Origin: an uncultured Holosporaceae bacterium
GTDB lineage: Bacteria > Pseudomonadota > Alphaproteobacteria > CAISOG01
Assembly: GCA_903887035.1 (NCBI GenBank)
Contig: CAISOG010000017.1
Coordinates: 1-7,068, forward strand
DNA length: 7,068 bases
Direction: 5' to 3'
Under the pieces are notes generated by a model. The model was not told the DNA's origin and ran no database searches. It was given only the letters and a program-made list of their open reading frames with translations. Numbering within the stretch: the first letter of the stretch is position 1; every line of letters begins with the position of its first letter. Positions 6,474 to 7,068 of the stretch are shown one piece after another. A program made the translations under genes and the position numbers.

Positions 6474-7068
6474 ATGCCCCCCACCCTTCCCCTACCGCCA
6501 GCCCTGCCCACCGTCGCCGCCATAATCCGCCAACATGGCCTGAGCGCCAACAAAAGCTTGGGTCAACATTTTCTGCTGAACCCCAGTCTGCTAGAAAAAA
6601 TCGTTGCCGTGGCGGGCATTCCGCCGCAGGCGCAGGTGGTGGAAATTGGCCCTGGCCCTGGGGGGCTAACCCAGGCATTGCTAAAACTGCTGCCCAACCC
6701 CGTGTTGGCGATAGAGCGGGATCAGCGGCTGATTCCTGTGTTGGAACAGTTGCGGGTCGCCTATCCCACCCGTTTTTCCTTTCGCTTGACCGACGCCATG
6801 ACCTTAGACTTAGGCGAATTGGCGGGGGAAGGCTTGGCTCCGCTTTGGATTGTTGGCAACCTACCCTATAATGTGGGAACCGCCATGTTGGCACGCTGGC
6901 TGACACCACCTCTGCTGCTGGCTGGCGCGGTGGTAATGCTGCAGAAGGAGGTGGCGGAGCGGATGGGGGCTTCCCCTGGCGATGCTGGCTATGGCCGCCT
7001 TAGTTTGTTGACGCAGGCGGTGGTAGGCGTGGAAAAGCTGATGGATCTCAGCCCGCAAGCCTTTACCC
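6474..7068 (+). CDS. rsmA: 16S rRNA (adenine1518-N6/adenine1519-N6)-dimethyltransferase RsmA (3' end missing)
   Basis: SAM-dependent enzyme that dimethylates two adjacent adenines in the terminal hairpin of 16S rRNA during small-subunit assembly. The window holds 198 codons of a family usually about 260-290 residues long, and the frame is open to the end. Visible motifs in order: KSLGQHFLLN (27-36); SAM-binding VEIGPGPGGLT (56-66); the acidic AIERD with E81, expected to hold the ribose of SAM; TDAM with D107; the catalytic NLPYN block (129-133); then MLQKEVAERM and YGRLSLLTQ, both highly typical of RsmA/KsgA. The N-terminus has a Pro-rich start before the core. The start codon is supported by the strong Shine-Dalgarno at 6457-6465. 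It follows surA by 15 bases; in many proteobacteria pdxA lies between the two and is absent here. The alternative KsgA-family paralogues are less likely given the intact motifs. Confidence 0.95.
   Translation, partial: MPPTLPLPPALPTVAAIIRQHGLSANKSLGQHFLLNPSLLEKIVAVAGIPPQAQVVEIGPGPGGLTQALLKLLPNPVLAIERDQRLIPVLEQLRVAYPTRFSFRLTDAMTLDLGELAGEGLAPLWIVGNLPYNVGTAMLARWLTPPLLLAGAVVMLQKEVAERMGASPGDAGYGRLSLLTQAVVGVEKLMDLSPQAFT

Noticed and set aside
6472..6909. A 145-codon open frame on the minus strand.
   Set aside because: It lies wholly opposite rsmA, whose motifs are intact, and its translation is Arg/Pro/Ser/Trp-rich with no recognisable domain; it is a shadow of the real gene.

Overview
The window suggests a Gram-negative bacterium, most likely an alphaproteobacterium of moderate GC (roughly 53-54% by eye, not computed). 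The reasons are the gene order lptF-lptG-lptD-surA-...-rsmA, the alphaproteobacterial style of LptD (a CxxC pair plus one late cysteine), and the SurA-type protein with a degenerate, two-cysteine C-terminal half. I cannot resolve the order or genus. All genes lie on the + strand and are tightly packed, as in one operon.

Layout: (1) 1-477, the 3' part of a PAP2-superfamily membrane lipid phosphatase; its 5' end is outside the window. (2) 482-1651, lptF. (3) 1651-2769, lptG, which shares one base with the lptF stop. (4) 2788-5025, lptD, the outer-membrane LPS translocon. (5) 5026-5099, a 74-base gap, the only intergenic space of note, with inverted repeats but no convincing terminator. (6) 5100-6458, surA, the periplasmic chaperone. 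(7) 6474-7068, the 5' part of rsmA (ksgA), the 16S rRNA adenine dimethyltransferase, which runs off the window. There are no RNA genes, mobile elements or CRISPR arrays, and no stretch over 300 bases lacks a gene.

How the genes fit together: LptF and LptG are the permease halves of the inner-membrane LptB2FG transporter, which extracts LPS and pushes it across the periplasm to LptD. SurA helps outer-membrane beta-barrels, LptD among them, to reach the outer membrane folded. The PAP2 phosphatase acts on lipid phosphates or pyrophosphates, which would suit lipid A modification or undecaprenyl-pyrophosphate recycling, but its substrate cannot be read from the sequence. RsmA is a ribosome-maturation enzyme that travels with this cluster in many proteobacteria.

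I see no previously undescribed system here. The main points for a second look are the absence of pdxA between surA and rsmA, the PAP2 gene placed directly before lptF, an 8-G run (plus an 8-A run) inside that PAP2 gene, the reduced cysteine set of LptD, and alternative pairings in the lptD-surA gap.
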